A stretch of 64,000 nucleotides of DNA, from NCBI GenBank assembly GCA_030685235.1, contig MU839102.1, positions 248,001-312,000 on the forward strand, given 5' to 3'. Positions 48,080 through 60,040 of the stretch are shown one piece after another; position 1 is the stretch's first letter, and the number at the start of each line of letters is the position of its first letter. The position numbers were made by a program, and so were the translations under genes. This DNA comes from Copromyces sp. CBS 386.78 (taxonomy: Eukaryota; Ascomycota; Sordariomycetes; Sordariales; Sordariaceae). A model generated the notes under the pieces. It was not told the origin of the DNA and searched no databases. It saw only the letters and a program-made list of their open reading frames with translations.

Positions 48080-50218
48080 CTACCTTAACCCACCCAAAGT
48101 CCCTTCCACATCCTCCAAAGCCTCCACCAACTCCCCATCCCCCAAGCTTTTCACCCTTCCCATCAAAACCCTCGCAATCCCCAACACCGCACTAGTAGAA
48201 TGCACATAGCGTCTCTGCACGCCCTGATGACTGCCCACCAACAGCGCAGTAACCAGCTGCAGCGTAGCAACCTGGAATTCGTACACCACCAGCCTTGTCT
48301 CTTTCCGCCCTACCTCGTGCATCTCCTCGTCTTCGTCTTCATCGTCGCCATGGTTATCGTCGTCGTCGTCGGGAACGTACCAAGCAGCAACCTTGGTGAC
48401 GAGATCTAACCACTCCTCTTTTGGTCCCGGTCTTTCTTGTTCGGCGACCTGCAAAAGGACGCGAACGATTTCTGTGCCGCGGGCTGCTTCGGCTTCGTCG
48501 GCTACTGTCGAACTGTTCTGCAGAATGGCGACCAAGTCCTCGCTGAGAGCTTGCCAGCCGCCGTTGACGAGGAAGCTCTCCACCCCCTTGCGCTCTTCGA
48601 TTAGGCCCTCCCAGGCCATCAGGATCGGGCGGCGGAAATCCAACTTTTCTTCTTCTTTCCCACTGGCCCGACGCTGACACGAACTGCGGTACAGTTCGAT
48701 GAACAAATCCCCCAACCCACTCGCCTCTTTGCGTAATTGCTCGTTGTCGTCTTCGCGGAGCCAGATGGCTAGCGCGCGCATGGCTGCCAGTATCAGCGGG
48801 TCCTCGTCTACTTTATCGCTCATGCTCTCCCACGCAAGCGTCAAACGCGACGCCCCAGACTGCGAATCATGCGCTGCCGCAGAACGAGCAGAGGGATCAA
48901 GGCCCATTGCCCCGGCGACGGAAGCATCGAAGCGGTCGCGGAGGAATTCGAGAGTTAGGGAAAAAGTTTCGGAGAGGGAGGTGCGCAACTTGAGCAGAAA
49001 TTCGGGGTCGATAACGGGTGTGTCGTCGTCGTCCGAGTCCAGAGAGCGGAGGAGAAAGCCCAGGTAGTGAGAGATGATGTTGAATGCTGAACTTAGTCGA
49101 CGAGACGTGGAAGGGTAGGACGCAGGGTTGTTCAGTTGAGATAGCAATGTGGGGGAGGTGGAGCGGATGTCGATTAGGAGGATTGATATCAAAAGGTAAG
49201 AGAAGGGTTTTTTGTCTCCTCTGTCGTCTTTGCCTTTGCCTTTGCCGGAGGGGTCATCGGTGAAGAGCAGTTGGGGAGCGATGGATGGGTAGACTTCCAG
49301 TAGGGCGGCGGAGAGATTGGTGTAAGCGGCTCTACCGGCCGGGGTAGGTCTACTGGAGACGAGGTTGCGGATGAAAAGGTTGAAGGTGGGTAGCCATTGG
49401 GGACCTTGAGGGCCGTTGCCTTGGGGAAGCACTTGCGGCTCGAGACGGGGGAGCAAGTTGGCGAGGAAGTCGAGGAGGGTGACGGCGTCGGTGCCCTTGA
49501 AGGAGGAGACGAGCGCGGTGATGGTCGTGTCGATCTTGGTACGCAGCAGGTTTTTCTCTTGAGTGGAGGTCATGGCGTTTAGCCAGGCATAGAAGAAGAT
49601 GTCGAGGACCAAGGGCTGGGAGGGGGCGATTTCGATTAGGGTGGTGACATCTTCGAGGGAGATGAAGGCAAGGGCGCCGTCTGGCGTGGTGACGAGGGTT
49701 GAGAGGGTTTCTAGGACTAGCTTTGTTGTTTCGGGTGAACTGGTGAAGTGTTAGTTTGGGTATGCACTTGTAAGTGACGAGCACAACAAAACTCACCAGT
49801 TCAAAAGACACGCAACCAAATTCGGTATCCTCTCGGTAAACCTCGAGTCTCGTTTATTTTCCTCGGGCATCAGGGCCGCAAAGGTATGGATGATGGCCAC
49901 GGCCAGATCTAGCATGTCCCGGGCATTGTTATGGGCTCCTGATCCTTCGGACTGAGACTGAGATTGAGACTGCTGACGCGAGCGGGAGCCGGTCTTTATT
50001 AGCCGATCCAGGAACTTTGATGGAACGGTCTTCCAGAGACCGCGAACTGCCTCTTGGTTGTTTCTCAACTCTGACGAGTTGTCGAGTACTGACTTGAGCA
50101 GGGCGAGGCCCACAAAGCGAGATGTGTCGTCCTTTGCTTTGAGGAGCGTTTGGGCATTTTGGATGGGGTCAGGCTGCTGTTGCCTAGTTTGTTGTTGTTG
50201 AGTTCCAGGTTCACTCAT
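48080..50218 (-). CDS. Neurochondrin-family protein
   Basis: Two exons on the minus strand, 50218-49797 and 49739-48080, give 693 residues. The 57-nt intron (GTGAGT donor, AACTAACACTTCACCAG end) joins ACLLN to CSPETTKLVLETL in phase. The protein looks like an all-helical armadillo/HEAT-type repeat protein. Recognised neurochondrin-like blocks include IQNAQTLLKAKDDTSRFVGL, ALLKSVLDN, RGLWKTVPSKFLDRLI and LDLAVAIIHTFAAL near the N-terminus. A poly-Gln/Ser tract (about 100-115) and an acidic DDDDDNHGDDEDEDEEM loop near the C-terminus are probably disordered. The molecular role of fungal members is not established. The family call is made from these motifs and the repeat pattern. Confidence 0.8.
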
Positions 50219-50763
50219 GTTTTGATGTTTTGGTTGTGATGTTTGGGTGATCTTTTTCCAAGTGAGTGAGTGGTGTTTTGAGTTGAATTGTGGATTGTGA
50301 GTGGAGGTATGTGATTGATGGATGACGAAATTCACGGCTTGCAGGGACTTTTCTTTCCTACTCGAAAGTTTCCCCTCAGATCCCTCGAGATGAGAGGCCT
50401 AAGCTTAAAGTCGAACCTGAAGGCTTTCCGCCTTGTTTACTTTTTTACGCACAGCTTTTCTTGAAGGCAACAAGACACTGACAGAATGGAAGAAGGGACG
50501 TCGTTGATGTTTTAGTCTTGGCACTTTCGGTCTTGGCAGGACGCTTAACCCCAGGACCGCCAAGCGTTAACAGGCTTCGCCCTGTCACTGCTGTGCATGG
50601 CCCTGATGCGCCCCGATAACGACCTACTCTTATCGCCTCTACATCCGCTGGACAACAAGCTACCATGAGCTGAGAGTTCATCTCATCGCAAACAACAAGA
50701 CGACATTCACCGGCATTTTCTGGTTGAGACGAGAATGGGAAATGCTCTGTCATTGTATTCAAT
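50219..50763. other. Divergent promoter region of neurochondrin-like and CLC genes
   Basis: About 545 bp without a recognisable gene. Confidence 0.55.
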
Positions 50764-53672
50764 ATGGCTTCTAGAAGTACGATGATGGATGACGGGTATC
50801 CCTCCAGTTCGGCAGGACCAGCATTCGACAGCCAACATGAATGGGAAGAACACCGTCGCGCAACCATTGACGATGACCGGGACGAGTTGGATCTCTCGGG
50901 CGAGGATGACAAGATCAACAACAACAATCATAACAGTCATGGCAGCGACAACGACATGATCCTCGATGAGGACCCTTTACGAGATGACTTGAACCAGCCA
51001 ATGTCGTTTAAGCGAAAACAAAAGCAGTCTGTCTTCTCCCAACCATCGCGATTCTTCTCAGCTTTCACTGGAGGGCGGTCTCCTCGGAATTCGCATGATG
51101 TGCCTGGCCAACCATCACTTATGTCAAACACCCGCTTGGATGGCACTCAGTCTGGATCAAAAGATGGCGGGCCCATGGATTGGTATGTTGAGGGTCCAGG
51201 GAGGAGAGTGGGCTACGAGGACTTGACTGCCATCGACTGGATCTTCGAGTACACCAAGGAACGCCAAAGACTACGAATGCTTTCCTCCGGCTCCAACAGC
51301 CTCGTGGGTTGGATCCGTCTGCTCCTCGACAACAGCCAGGTCTGGATTGTTCTGCTGTTGACTGGTCTGGCTGCCGGTTTGTTGGCTGCCGCCATCGACG
51401 TAGCCACCGATTGGCTGGCGGATCTCAAGTTCGGATTCTGCTCGACTGTTGACGGCGGCGCTTTTCACCTGAGCAAGAGCTCATGTTGCCTGGGCTACGA
51501 GGACCATGCTCAATGTCAGGGCTGGTATCCCTGGGCCAAAGCTTTCGGTATTCACTCAGGCGGCGGGAAGTGGTTCATCGAGTACTTCTTTTACGTACTC
51601 CTAGCAGTATGCTTTCCCCAAAAGTCCGACATGACATGAAGGCAACACCGGCTGATCTAAGCTACAGTTACTCTTTGCCGTTTCTGCCGCCATCTTGGTC
51701 AAGGAATACGCCATTCATGCTAAACATAGTGGTATCCCCGAAATCAAGACTGTCCTGGGCGGCTTCGTTATCCGCAGGTTTCTGGGCATCCAGACCTTGG
51801 TAACAAAGTCGTTAGGTCTTGTGCTTGCTGTTGCGTCCGGTATGTGGCTGGGCAAAGAAGGTCCCTTGGTTCATGTCGCCTGCTGTTGCGCAAACGTCTT
51901 TATCAAGCTGTTCCCAAGTATCAACAGTAATGAAGGTATGTAGTGTAGTCACTCTCTATTTGATCAAGGTCCCGAGCTAACCTCCAACAGCACGCAAGAG
52001 AGAGATCCTATCCGCAGCGGCAGCCTCCGGTATATCTGTTGCCTTTGGCTCCCCCATCGGCGGCGTCCTTTTCAGTCTTGAGCAGCTCTCTTACTATTTT
52101 CCCGATAAAACAATGTGGCAGAGCTTCGTGTGCGCCATGACCGCCGCCGTCACTCTCCAGGCCCTTGACCCCTTCAGATCCGGCAAGTTGGTGCTTTACC
52201 AAGTCAAGTACTCCTCCGGCTGGCATGGCTTCGAATCAGTCCCCTTTGTCCTCCTCGGCATTGCAGGCGGCATTTACGGCGGCCTCTTCATCAAAGCCAA
52301 CATGCGGGTCGCCGAATGGAAGAAATCCAACCCGCGCTGGCTGCCCGGTCCCGTCACCCAAGTCGCCATCGTCGCCGGCCTGACCGCCCTCATCAACTAC
52401 CCCAACACTTACATGCGCGCCCAAACCTCCGGGCTAGTCTCCAACCTCTTCACCGAATGCGCCAAGATCGTCGACGACCAATACGGCCTCTGCAAGACGG
52501 GCGCCGCCTCCTTCGGCACCATCGCGCTGCTCATCTTCGCAGCCGTCCTCGGCTTCTTCTTCGCAGCCTTCACCTTCGGCCTGCAAATCCCCGCGGGAAT
52601 CATCCTCCCCTCGATGGCCATCGGCGCTCTAACAGGTCGCGCCCTGGGCATCCTCATGGAACTTTTCCAGCGCTCTGCCCCCAATTTCCCCCTCTTCCTA
52701 CACCAATGCGAGCCCGACATCCCGTGCATCACGCCCGGCACCTACGCCATCATCGGCGCCGCCGCCTTCTTAGCAGGCGTGACCCGCATGACCGTCTCCA
52801 TCGTCGTCATCACCTTTGAGCTCACCGGCGCCCTAACCTACGTTTTACCCATCATGATCTCCGTCATGATCTCCAAGTGGGTCGGCGACGCCTTTTCCCG
52901 TCGGGGCATCTACGAGTCCTGGATCGGCTTCCAGTCCTACCCCTACCTAGACCCTAACAACTCCGGCGAGGACTTATCGCCTTTGATCCCCGACGTCCCC
53001 GCCTCGCAAATCATGACCCGCCTGGATTCGGACCTCATCGTCCTCACCGCAACGGGCCACACCATCGCCTCCCTGACCAAAATCCTCGAAACAACGCCCT
53101 ACCGCGGCTACCCCGTCATCTCCAACCCCCGCGACGCCGTGCTGCTGGGGTACATATCCCGCGCGGAATTATCCTACGTTTTGCTGTCCCCCCACGGTCG
53201 CGCCGCTGCCGGGAGGTTACCACCAGAAACGGAATGCTTCTTTAGCCATCAGCCGCTTGCGGACCCGTTGGCTACGCTGGACCTAAGGCCGTGGATGGAC
53301 CAGACGCCGCTTACCCTTCCCGGGAGGAGCCCGCTGCATTTGGCTGTGAGTTATTTCCAGAAGTTGGGGGTGACGTATGTGCTTTTTGCGGAAAGGGGGG
53401 TCTTGCAAGGCCTTTTGACGAGGAAGGATGTTTGGCATGTTATGAATGGGGCGGAGGAGAGAGGGAGGGGAGTGGGGGTGGAGAATATGGGTGGGAATTA
53501 TGGGAATGGGAGTGGGAGTGGTATTAGTGGTGGGAGAATGGGCGGTGGAAGGGGGGAGAGTGCTGGGTTGTTGGGTGTGGAGAGGAGGGATTATTTCCAG
53601 GGACAGGATCGGACGAGGGAAGGGAGGAGTGGGAGTTTTGCGGCAAGTACTAATGAGGGGAGTATATTGTAG
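50764..53672 (+). CDS. CLC-family chloride channel/transporter with CBS domains
   Basis: Three exons, 50764-51606, 51668-51935 and 51991-53672, give 930 residues. Introns are 61 and 55 nt and conserve phase. CLC proteins conduct Cl- or exchange Cl- for H+, mostly in endosome/vacuole membranes in fungi. Visible features are an acidic cytosolic N-terminus (1-180), the filter motif [13 protein letters not shown] (about 300), GKEGPLVH with the gating glutamate (about 344), [13 protein letters not shown] after the second splice, and [18 protein letters not shown] (the GxFxP-type region). A cytosolic tail carries two CBS regions at about 705-770 and 800-855. A Gly/Arg-rich tail follows. The gating glutamate and the glutamate in FSLEQ are intact, so it may be an antiporter, but channel versus exchanger cannot be decided by eye. 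Confidence 0.94.
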
Positions 53673-54325
53673 ATTTTGGGCGTTGTGAGAAGGTAATACA
53701 GTTCCGGATGATGAGGCTCGATGATTGTTTTAATAAGCGATTTTTGGCATATAGATGTCTTTTCATCGTCTGTTCATATACTTTGGTAACTTTTCAGGTG
53801 TTTTCGGGTTTACACGAACATCGGTCTTCATAGTGTATGTACTCAGTCGATGACCATGGGCAATCTCTATTTTGCAGAAATATGGCCACTCCCTAAACTC
53901 TCGCCATAAACATTTCGTGATACAGGAGAGGTAAGTCAAGTCGGTGGAGATTTGTACTCATGAATTTAAGACGAGGCAGCAAGATCTGTGAATTCAAAAA
54001 ATTCCCTTGAAATTATAATATGATTGATTTCATGACCATCCAACTCTATGCCGCAACTTGGCATTGTTAATGTCTTTGCCTTGAAAGACTAATTTTCCTT
54101 CTATGGGTAACGATACTCAGACTCCATCAATCCACTCGCTCATCAGTATCTCCTACCAAGTGGATGTCCCCTTTCTTTATATTATGATTTCTTCCCAGGC
54201 TTTATAAAGACAATAAATACCAAAAACCAGAAACGGACGTAAAAGAGAGCGCAGAAAGAGAGAGCGCAGTACATTGAAGCAAAAGAAAAGGATACCCGGA
54301 CTTCTCGCGAGAACTACCGTTTCTT
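53673..54325. other. Convergent 3' flank
   Basis: AT-richer intergenic DNA between the CLC and XPB stops. No feature was recognised. Confidence 0.55.
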
Positions 54326-56923
54326 CTAGCCCTGTCTCGCCAAAGCCTTAGTCCTCTCCTTCTCCCTCTGCAGCTTCTTGAAGAAAGCGCTCTGCTCCGC
54401 CTTGGCGGCACCCTTCGTCTTCTTCAGCCCCCTATTCGCCGCCTTGTTCTGCTCAATATACGCCATATCCTGGCCGCCGCTGAGCTCGCCCAGGGTGCCA
54501 GCCATCCTGCGGACCGCGGCCGCTCTGCCCTTCGCACCACCGCGTCCCCTGCCAACCTTGCCAAAGAGATCGTCCGTCTCGACGTCGTCCTCGGTGCCCT
54601 TCTCGTTGTCAACCAGCGTGCGCTGCAGCAGCTCGCGCCGCTCCTGCGCCGTCGCAAAGGCCAGGTCGGGCGTGTTCTCGATATTGGCCAGCTGCGTGAT
54701 CACCTTGAAGGCGTAGCCCTGGTCGACAAGGAAGGCTTGGCGCTTGGACGAGTAGTACATCTCCTGGGTGTCTTTGGAGACCAAGGAGTAAAAGAAGGCG
54801 TTGAAGCCGACGTCGTTACGGCGCTTGGCTCGGAGGATACGGCCCAGACGCTGGGCTTCCTGACGACGCGAGCCGAAGTGGGAGGAGATCTGGATCAGAC
54901 ACGTGGCTTCGGGCAGGTCGAGCGAGGTGTCACCTATTTTCGAAAGGAAGAGCGTGTTCACTGCCGGGTTGTGCTGGAAGTTCTCGAGCACTTGCATGCG
55001 CTCGGCTTGGCCGGTGCCGCCGTAGATGAAGACTTTGTTGAGCTTGAGGGCGTACTGCTTCAGCGAGTACAGCTCGTCGGAGAAGACGATGATCTTGTCG
55101 CCGCGGGCTTCGTGGTAGTTGATCAGGTACTGGCAGGCTTGGAACTTTCGGGGGTTCATGGCGTATAGGGTGCGCTTCATACGCGAGTTGGCGCGAAGGT
55201 ACTCGTCGTAGAACTCGGTGGGCATGGGACACCAAACCTCTGCGCACTGGACCTTGGCGATGTGGCCCTTTTCGGACAGCTCCATCCAGTTGGCTTCGTA
55301 CAGCTTGGGACCGATGAGGAAGTTCAAGTGAGAAATCTTGTCATCTTCTCTGAGCAGGGTGGCTGTTAGACCAAGCTTGGAGTGCGACTTGATGGAAGAG
55401 ATAACTCTTCTGAAGACGTCGGCGGGGACGACGTGGACTTCGTCAAGAAGCATCAGACCCCATTCACGACTCTTGAGGAAATCCATCATCTTCTTGGAGT
55501 CGTGAGACCGTTCTCGGTTGTTGGTGACCATGGAATATGTGGTAACAATAATACCGGTATTACCGGAGAACTTGTTCTTGCTCTCAGCGGTAAATACGGC
55601 AATATCGTCGGGGTTGATGTTGGACCACTTGAGGAACTCCTGGCGCCATTGCACGACGGACATACTGCTTGTACACAGGACGATGACACCCTTCTTGATG
55701 GTGCAGGCAGCCGTGATGCCGACCAAGGTCTTGCCTGCACCGCACGGCAGAACGATGATGCCACTCTTTGCTCTGCCGTTACCAAACATCTTGCTGAGAC
55801 TCTGCTCCTGATACGGACGAATCTGCGTGTTTGGCCGCAAATCGATTTCCAGATCTGCGTTATTCGAGTCGTTCCTGAAGTCGTACTCTTCCAGGATGGG
55901 GAAGCCTAGTTCAAGACAGCGTCGTTGGACAATCTCGACGGCGGTTTCGGGGATCTCAAAGGCATGGACGGCGTCCTTGTCGTCCTCATCGTCTTCCTCG
56001 TTGATGGCTGCGTAGAGGTCGGCCTCGTTAGTTCCCGTAGCGCCCGCGGCCGCGTCCTCGGCACCACCCTGCTTGTTGCCGGACTTGTTGAGGTCTGTTT
56101 GCTTCACACCGGCAGCGTCTTTTGTGCCGGGGATGACCAGGCCGCCCATGGTGGGCTGGGCATACGAGGTGGTAATGTCATCAGAGCCCTGGATGCGCCA
56201 CTTTCCGATTACTTCATCGCGGAGCAGCTTCTGCAACAGCTCGGCATCTGAGCTTTCTACGAAGTACTTGTTGTTATTCAGAACCAGTTTCACCTTGCCG
56301 TAGCTCTTTGTGCACGACTCAATGAAGCCGCGAATGGACTCGGGCAGGGGTGTCTTGAGGAAGCGATCCAGGGTATCTATTATGTCCTTGGACTGCAGGC
56401 CAATGGAGACGCCCGCGTAGAGACTGTGTGCGGTCAACTGATACTCATGCAGGAAGTGCGGCCGCGACTTGGGCTCGGCAATGGTGACGAGGAAGTCGGT
56501 GACGCGGTCGGCGTCCGGGCTGAACTTTTCGAGGATGATGGTGCCCTTCTCGGGGTCGATCCACAGCGGCTTCTGGTCGTGGTCGGGCTTCAGATTCAGA
56601 TACGAAAAGTCGCGTTTCCCCGAGCCGAAGAACTGGGTGGCGCCGTCACGATGGCTGCCGTTGGCCTGCTCTCGGCTCTGGAAGCGTGTACTATCGACAG
56701 CCCAGGTATTGACAAACTCGTCGGCCTCACGGGCAATCACCTCCTCCTTCCTCTTGATGGTCTCGTCGACGTCGTCATCGTCCAAATCATCATCGCCGTC
56801 CGACTGGAACGAGCTCTCGAGGCTGCGGGGGGTCGCGGGACCGGGAGTGGACAAGGCCGAAGTGCGTCCAGCTTTGGCAACGCCGGCCTGGGTGGCGCCG
56901 ACCGCTTTTCGCTTGGGCGGCAT
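54326..56923 (-). CDS. SSL2: TFIIH helicase XPB (Ssl2/Rad25)
   Basis: An intronless frame encodes 865 residues from ATG 56923-56921. XPB is the 3'-5' DNA translocase of TFIIH, needed for promoter opening and nucleotide excision repair. The N-terminus carries basic and Asp-rich segments. It is followed by the XPB N-terminal domain (about 110-260) and the helicase core: [20 protein letters not shown], Walker [12 protein letters not shown] (about 390-397), DEVH box [10 protein letters not shown] (about 490), the XPB-specific RED motif in [10 protein letters not shown] (about 520), and motif VI-like [13 protein letters not shown]. The C-terminal extension is Gly/Arg/Lys-rich. All catalytic motifs are intact and the length matches yeast Ssl2 (about 840). 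Confidence 0.97.
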   Translation of the reverse strand: MPPKRKAVGATQAGVAKAGRTSALSTPGPATPRSLESSFQSDGDDDLDDDDVDETIKRKEEVIAREADEFVNTWAVDSTRFQSREQANGSHRDGATQFFGSGKRDFSYLNLKPDHDQKPLWIDPEKGTIILEKFSPDADRVTDFLVTIAEPKSRPHFLHEYQLTAHSLYAGVSIGLQSKDIIDTLDRFLKTPLPESIRGFIESCTKSYGKVKLVLNNNKYFVESSDAELLQKLLRDEVIGKWRIQGSDDITTSYAQPTMGGLVIPGTKDAAGVKQTDLNKSGNKQGGAEDAAAGATGTNEADLYAAINEEDDEDDKDAVHAFEIPETAVEIVQRRCLELGFPILEEYDFRNDSNNADLEIDLRPNTQIRPYQEQSLSKMFGNGRAKSGIIVLPCGAGKTLVGITAACTIKKGVIVLCTSSMSVVQWRQEFLKWSNINPDDIAVFTAESKNKFSGNTGIIVTTYSMVTNNRERSHDSKKMMDFLKSREWGLMLLDEVHVVPADVFRRVISSIKSHSKLGLTATLLREDDKISHLNFLIGPKLYEANWMELSEKGHIAKVQCAEVWCPMPTEFYDEYLRANSRMKRTLYAMNPRKFQACQYLINYHEARGDKIIVFSDELYSLKQYALKLNKVFIYGGTGQAERMQVLENFQHNPAVNTLFLSKIGDTSLDLPEATCLIQISSHFGSRRQEAQRLGRILRAKRRNDVGFNAFFYSLVSKDTQEMYYSSKRQAFLVDQGYAFKVITQLANIENTPDLAFATAQERRELLQRTLVDNEKGTEDDVETDDLFGKVGRGRGGAKGRAAAVRRMAGTLGELSGGQDMAYIEQNKAANRGLKKTKGAAKAEQSAFFKKLQREKERTKALARQG

Positions 56924-57572
56924 TGTATGGACGAGATGTGAGAAATGTTCTTCTATCTATCTCTAGTAGTTCAGTTCTAGAAGTGCCAGGCGCGCGGGAT
57001 GGATATTATTAGCAGGCGGACGACTGGAGATTGCCGCAGTGCAGTGGCAAGAAAGAAGACAGAGGTTGGAAAGGAAGAAGTTTGGAAAATGGAATGGATG
57101 ATGAAACCCGTCTTTTGTACCAGGCACTCACTACTGCTGCAGTCATGGAAATTGATAAGGCGATACCGTAAGACCGCTGTGACAGCAAGGCGAACAGGGG
57201 CTGGACGCGCTAGTTAGTCATCAGCCACGCTTCCATATTTGGTGGGGAAGCGAGCCTTCTGGAGCCTGCAAGTGGACTGTCCAGTCGCCACGCCCCGTCA
57301 CAGTGTTACCGCCCCACCGGATGCACCGAAAAGCACCCCGCGTTGTCCAAGGCCCAAGGGGGCGACGGCACGGGATAGGACCCCCCCGACGCGTTAAGTG
57401 CTTCCGTGATAAAGTTCGGTGAACCTTTTCTTCGAGAACCCTGGCGATTGTTGTCATACACATACCACCTGAATACAAGACGACGAAACACCCCTACAGT
57501 ACTAGGGATCATAACGAGCCATCTCCCTCACTGCGCCGCCCGCATAGCCTCCCTCTCCTCCAATCTGCCATC
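56924..57572. other. Divergent promoter region of XPB and CHY zinc-finger gene
   Basis: About 650 bp without a recognisable gene. Confidence 0.55.
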
Positions 57573-58030
57573 ATGTGGTAAGCTCCCATCTGCCACGACG
57601 ACAAGACAAGTAAACAGATGAACAACCAGCTAACCACCCCCTCCCCCAACACAGTAAACACGTTCTAAACGCTCAAGTCTCCGTCCGGTCACCATGCTGC
57701 CGCAAATGGTTCGACTGCCCCGAATGCCACGCCGAGTCCGAGACGCATCCTCTGAAAAAAGCGCTGGAGATGACCTTTGCGTGCAAAAAGTGCAAAAAGT
57801 GTTTCCGCAAGGACGCGACCGAGTTCGAGGACGCCGACGAGTACTGCCCGCACTGCGACAACCACTACATCCTGGAGGCGGTGACGCCCAAGGCGGCACT
57901 GCGGGTCGAGGGTGAAGACGCGAGGATGGATGCGCGCATGTTGAAGGATGAGAGGGTCAAGCCTACGAAGCCGACCATGAACCAGATCTCGATATTTGAC
58001 CCAGATGCGGACGTTGATAAGCTTGGTTGA
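57573..58030 (+). CDS. Small CHY zinc-finger protein
   Basis: Two exons, 57573-57577 (only ATGTG) and 57655-58030, give 126 residues. The 77-nt intron has a GTAAGC donor, a CAGCTAACCACC branch region and an ACACAG acceptor. Splicing creates MCKHVLNAQV, whose CKH begins the CHY finger. Zinc-ligand pairs follow: CC in RSPCCRKWFDCPECH, then CKKCKKC and YCPHCDNHY. The CHY domain is found in Hot13 (mitochondrial IMS redox helper) and in RCHY1-type E3 ligases. Here there is no RING domain, so it is a stand-alone CHY protein. The short C-terminal tail ends ISIFDPDADVDKLG. Its role is unknown; a metal- or redox-linked function is inferred from the family. Confidence 0.88.
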
Positions 58031-58355
58031 GTGCGTTGAGTGGCTGGTTAGTAGACATACGAGTTGGGATTGCGATGCAGGGTGGAAAAAGGATATACCA
58101 TCAAAAAAGAAGAATATAATGAATCACAAGAGGTGCTGGTTGTCGCTCATCATCATATCACACATCGTCCCACTGTTCAGTCAACTAGCTTTGGTCGTCA
58201 TTCGTGGTATTATTTCTGTACCTAAAAAGAGGCTTCCATGTTTTCATGACATGGTTGGCAGTAGCAGCAGCATCACAGCATCTCCGCTACTTCATGCCAT
58301 ACCCATCTCCGCCGGAGACCCCTTTACTCATTCAGCTTGATCTCGCCACTCCCTC
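58031..58355. other. Convergent 3' flank
   Basis: About 325 bp between convergent stops. Nothing was recognised. Confidence 0.5.
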
Positions 58356-59460
58356 TTAGTGGTCACCTGGCTCATCCTGGCTTCTGGTCAGTATGGCAGC
58401 AGTGCCCGTACCAGGAGTCCGGCCCTTCTTCTTCTTGTCCGCCTCCTCCTGCTTCTCCTGCTCAATGTTCTTAACGTAGTTCTCGATATCCTCCACGGGG
58501 AGCATCTCGAGCTCCTTGCCGGGAGCCATGATGGCGATCTCAATGTTCTTGGCGCCCGTCTGCACAACTTCGAGAAGGGACTTGATGGCCAGGCGGATAG
58601 TAGCCTCCCGGTCCATGTCGTCCTTGTAGTTGCGCTCCAAGAATTCGCGAACCGTCTTGCTCGACCGGCCGATGGCGTTGGCTTTCCTGCGGGGGTTGTT
58701 AGCTCCATTCCTGTTGCCTGTCTGTCTGGTGGTAGGTTTGTCTTGACTAACCATGCAGAGTAAATGCCCGAGGGCTCGGTCTGGTAGAGTCTGGGGACAT
58801 CGCTGCCGTTGTCGAAGCCGACGATCAAGGTGCTAATACCGAAGGGACGGACACCACCACTCTGTGTGTACCGCTGCTGCACGCCAGCAACATACTTTGT
58901 GATGTACTCGATCGTGACGGGGTCCTCGAGGTTGAGACGGTGCGATTGGGCTTCTAGGCGGGCCTTGTCCACCAAGATTCTGGCATCGGCGTTGAGGCCG
59001 GCGAAGGCGAGGCAGACGTGCTTGTCGACAAGACCAATCTTGGAGGGGGTGATTCTTGTGTCTTGGAGCTTCATGGCTGATCTCTTTTCGCAACCGAGGA
59101 CGACGACATCCTTGCCCTTTACGCCCACCGCGCAGGTACCTATGTGTATCCCGAGTTAGATACCTGTAGACCTCCAACCGAGCTGGGACATGCCTGGCTT
59201 AGGCGACAGCGCGTACCTCTCTTGACAGCTTCACCGGCATACTCGACTTGGAAAACGTGTCCATCGGGACTACTCGAATGTTAGTTGTGAGGTTCTCCAG
59301 GTGGGCATCGCATGGTTTCGGTATCTCGAGGTGTGACGGACCTGAAGACTGGATGAGGTTATGGGTTAGCGGGGCCATGATCGCGGCTGGGGGAGCCATG
59401 GACATGGGAATGTGGAGGAGATGATGTACCTGAAAGAGCTCTGTCGTATCCGGACGCCAT
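58356..59460 (-). CDS. PRE6: 20S proteasome subunit alpha-7 (Pre6/alpha4 in yeast)
   Basis: Five exons on the minus strand, 59460-59430, 59348-59342 (7 nt), 59269-59217, 59139-58752 and 58686-58356, give 269 residues. Splicing through the microexon TCTTCAG restores the canonical N-terminus [20 protein letters not shown], the alpha-subunit signature that shapes the proteasome gate; omitting it shifts the frame. The proteasome alpha fold continues with [41 protein letters not shown] and [17 protein letters not shown], then [21 protein letters not shown] across the last intron. The C-terminal Lys/Glu tail is longer than in yeast. Introns are 81, 72, 77 and 65 nt. Alpha-7 is chosen because of YDRALSVFSPDGH and the KKG(S/T)-like continuation VKRGT. 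Confidence 0.94.
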
Positions 59461-60040
59461 GGTTTACTGCTGGGTATCAATCGCGATGCTTTTGGGTTCG
59501 TAAATTGGAGTTGATGCGCCGGGTAGATTAGGTAATTAACAGGACTGGTCGGAAAATTGGCAGGGAATAAAGGTCGTGATGTTTGGTTGGCAAGTGGATG
59601 GAGGCTGCGAAGCTGTGACGACTGACGACTGACGACTTGACGAACGAACGACAACAAGAGCTTCCCCAGAAGGCTGACAGCTTCCACCTCTCAGCGTCAG
59701 TGTCCCCTCCAAACAGGCCCAAGCTCAGGCACAACAGCGGGACATGCCCCTGTAGCGTTTTGGTAGGCGGGAACCTACTGCGGGCAGGCAGGCGCGGAGG
59801 ACGACGCGCTGAAAGGCCAGACCCTCACCCTGCCTTCCTTGGCTGCGGACAGCGACGGGATTCGACAGATGCCAGTAGTGCACTGACAGGATTTGGCACC
59901 TGTCAACCCATCTCATTGTTAGTTCCTTATCATTCTGATGTGAGTGCGTTCATTGGTGAGATACTAAACGATTCTAAGCGATATCGGGATCCGTTTTCTT
60001 GTTTCACTCTTTGCAACTCCAGAGACTCATCATCACCAAC
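59461..60040. other. Divergent promoter region of proteasome alpha-7 and FAD dehydrogenase
   Basis: About 580 bp. No gene and no clear regulatory motif were recognised. Confidence 0.5.
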
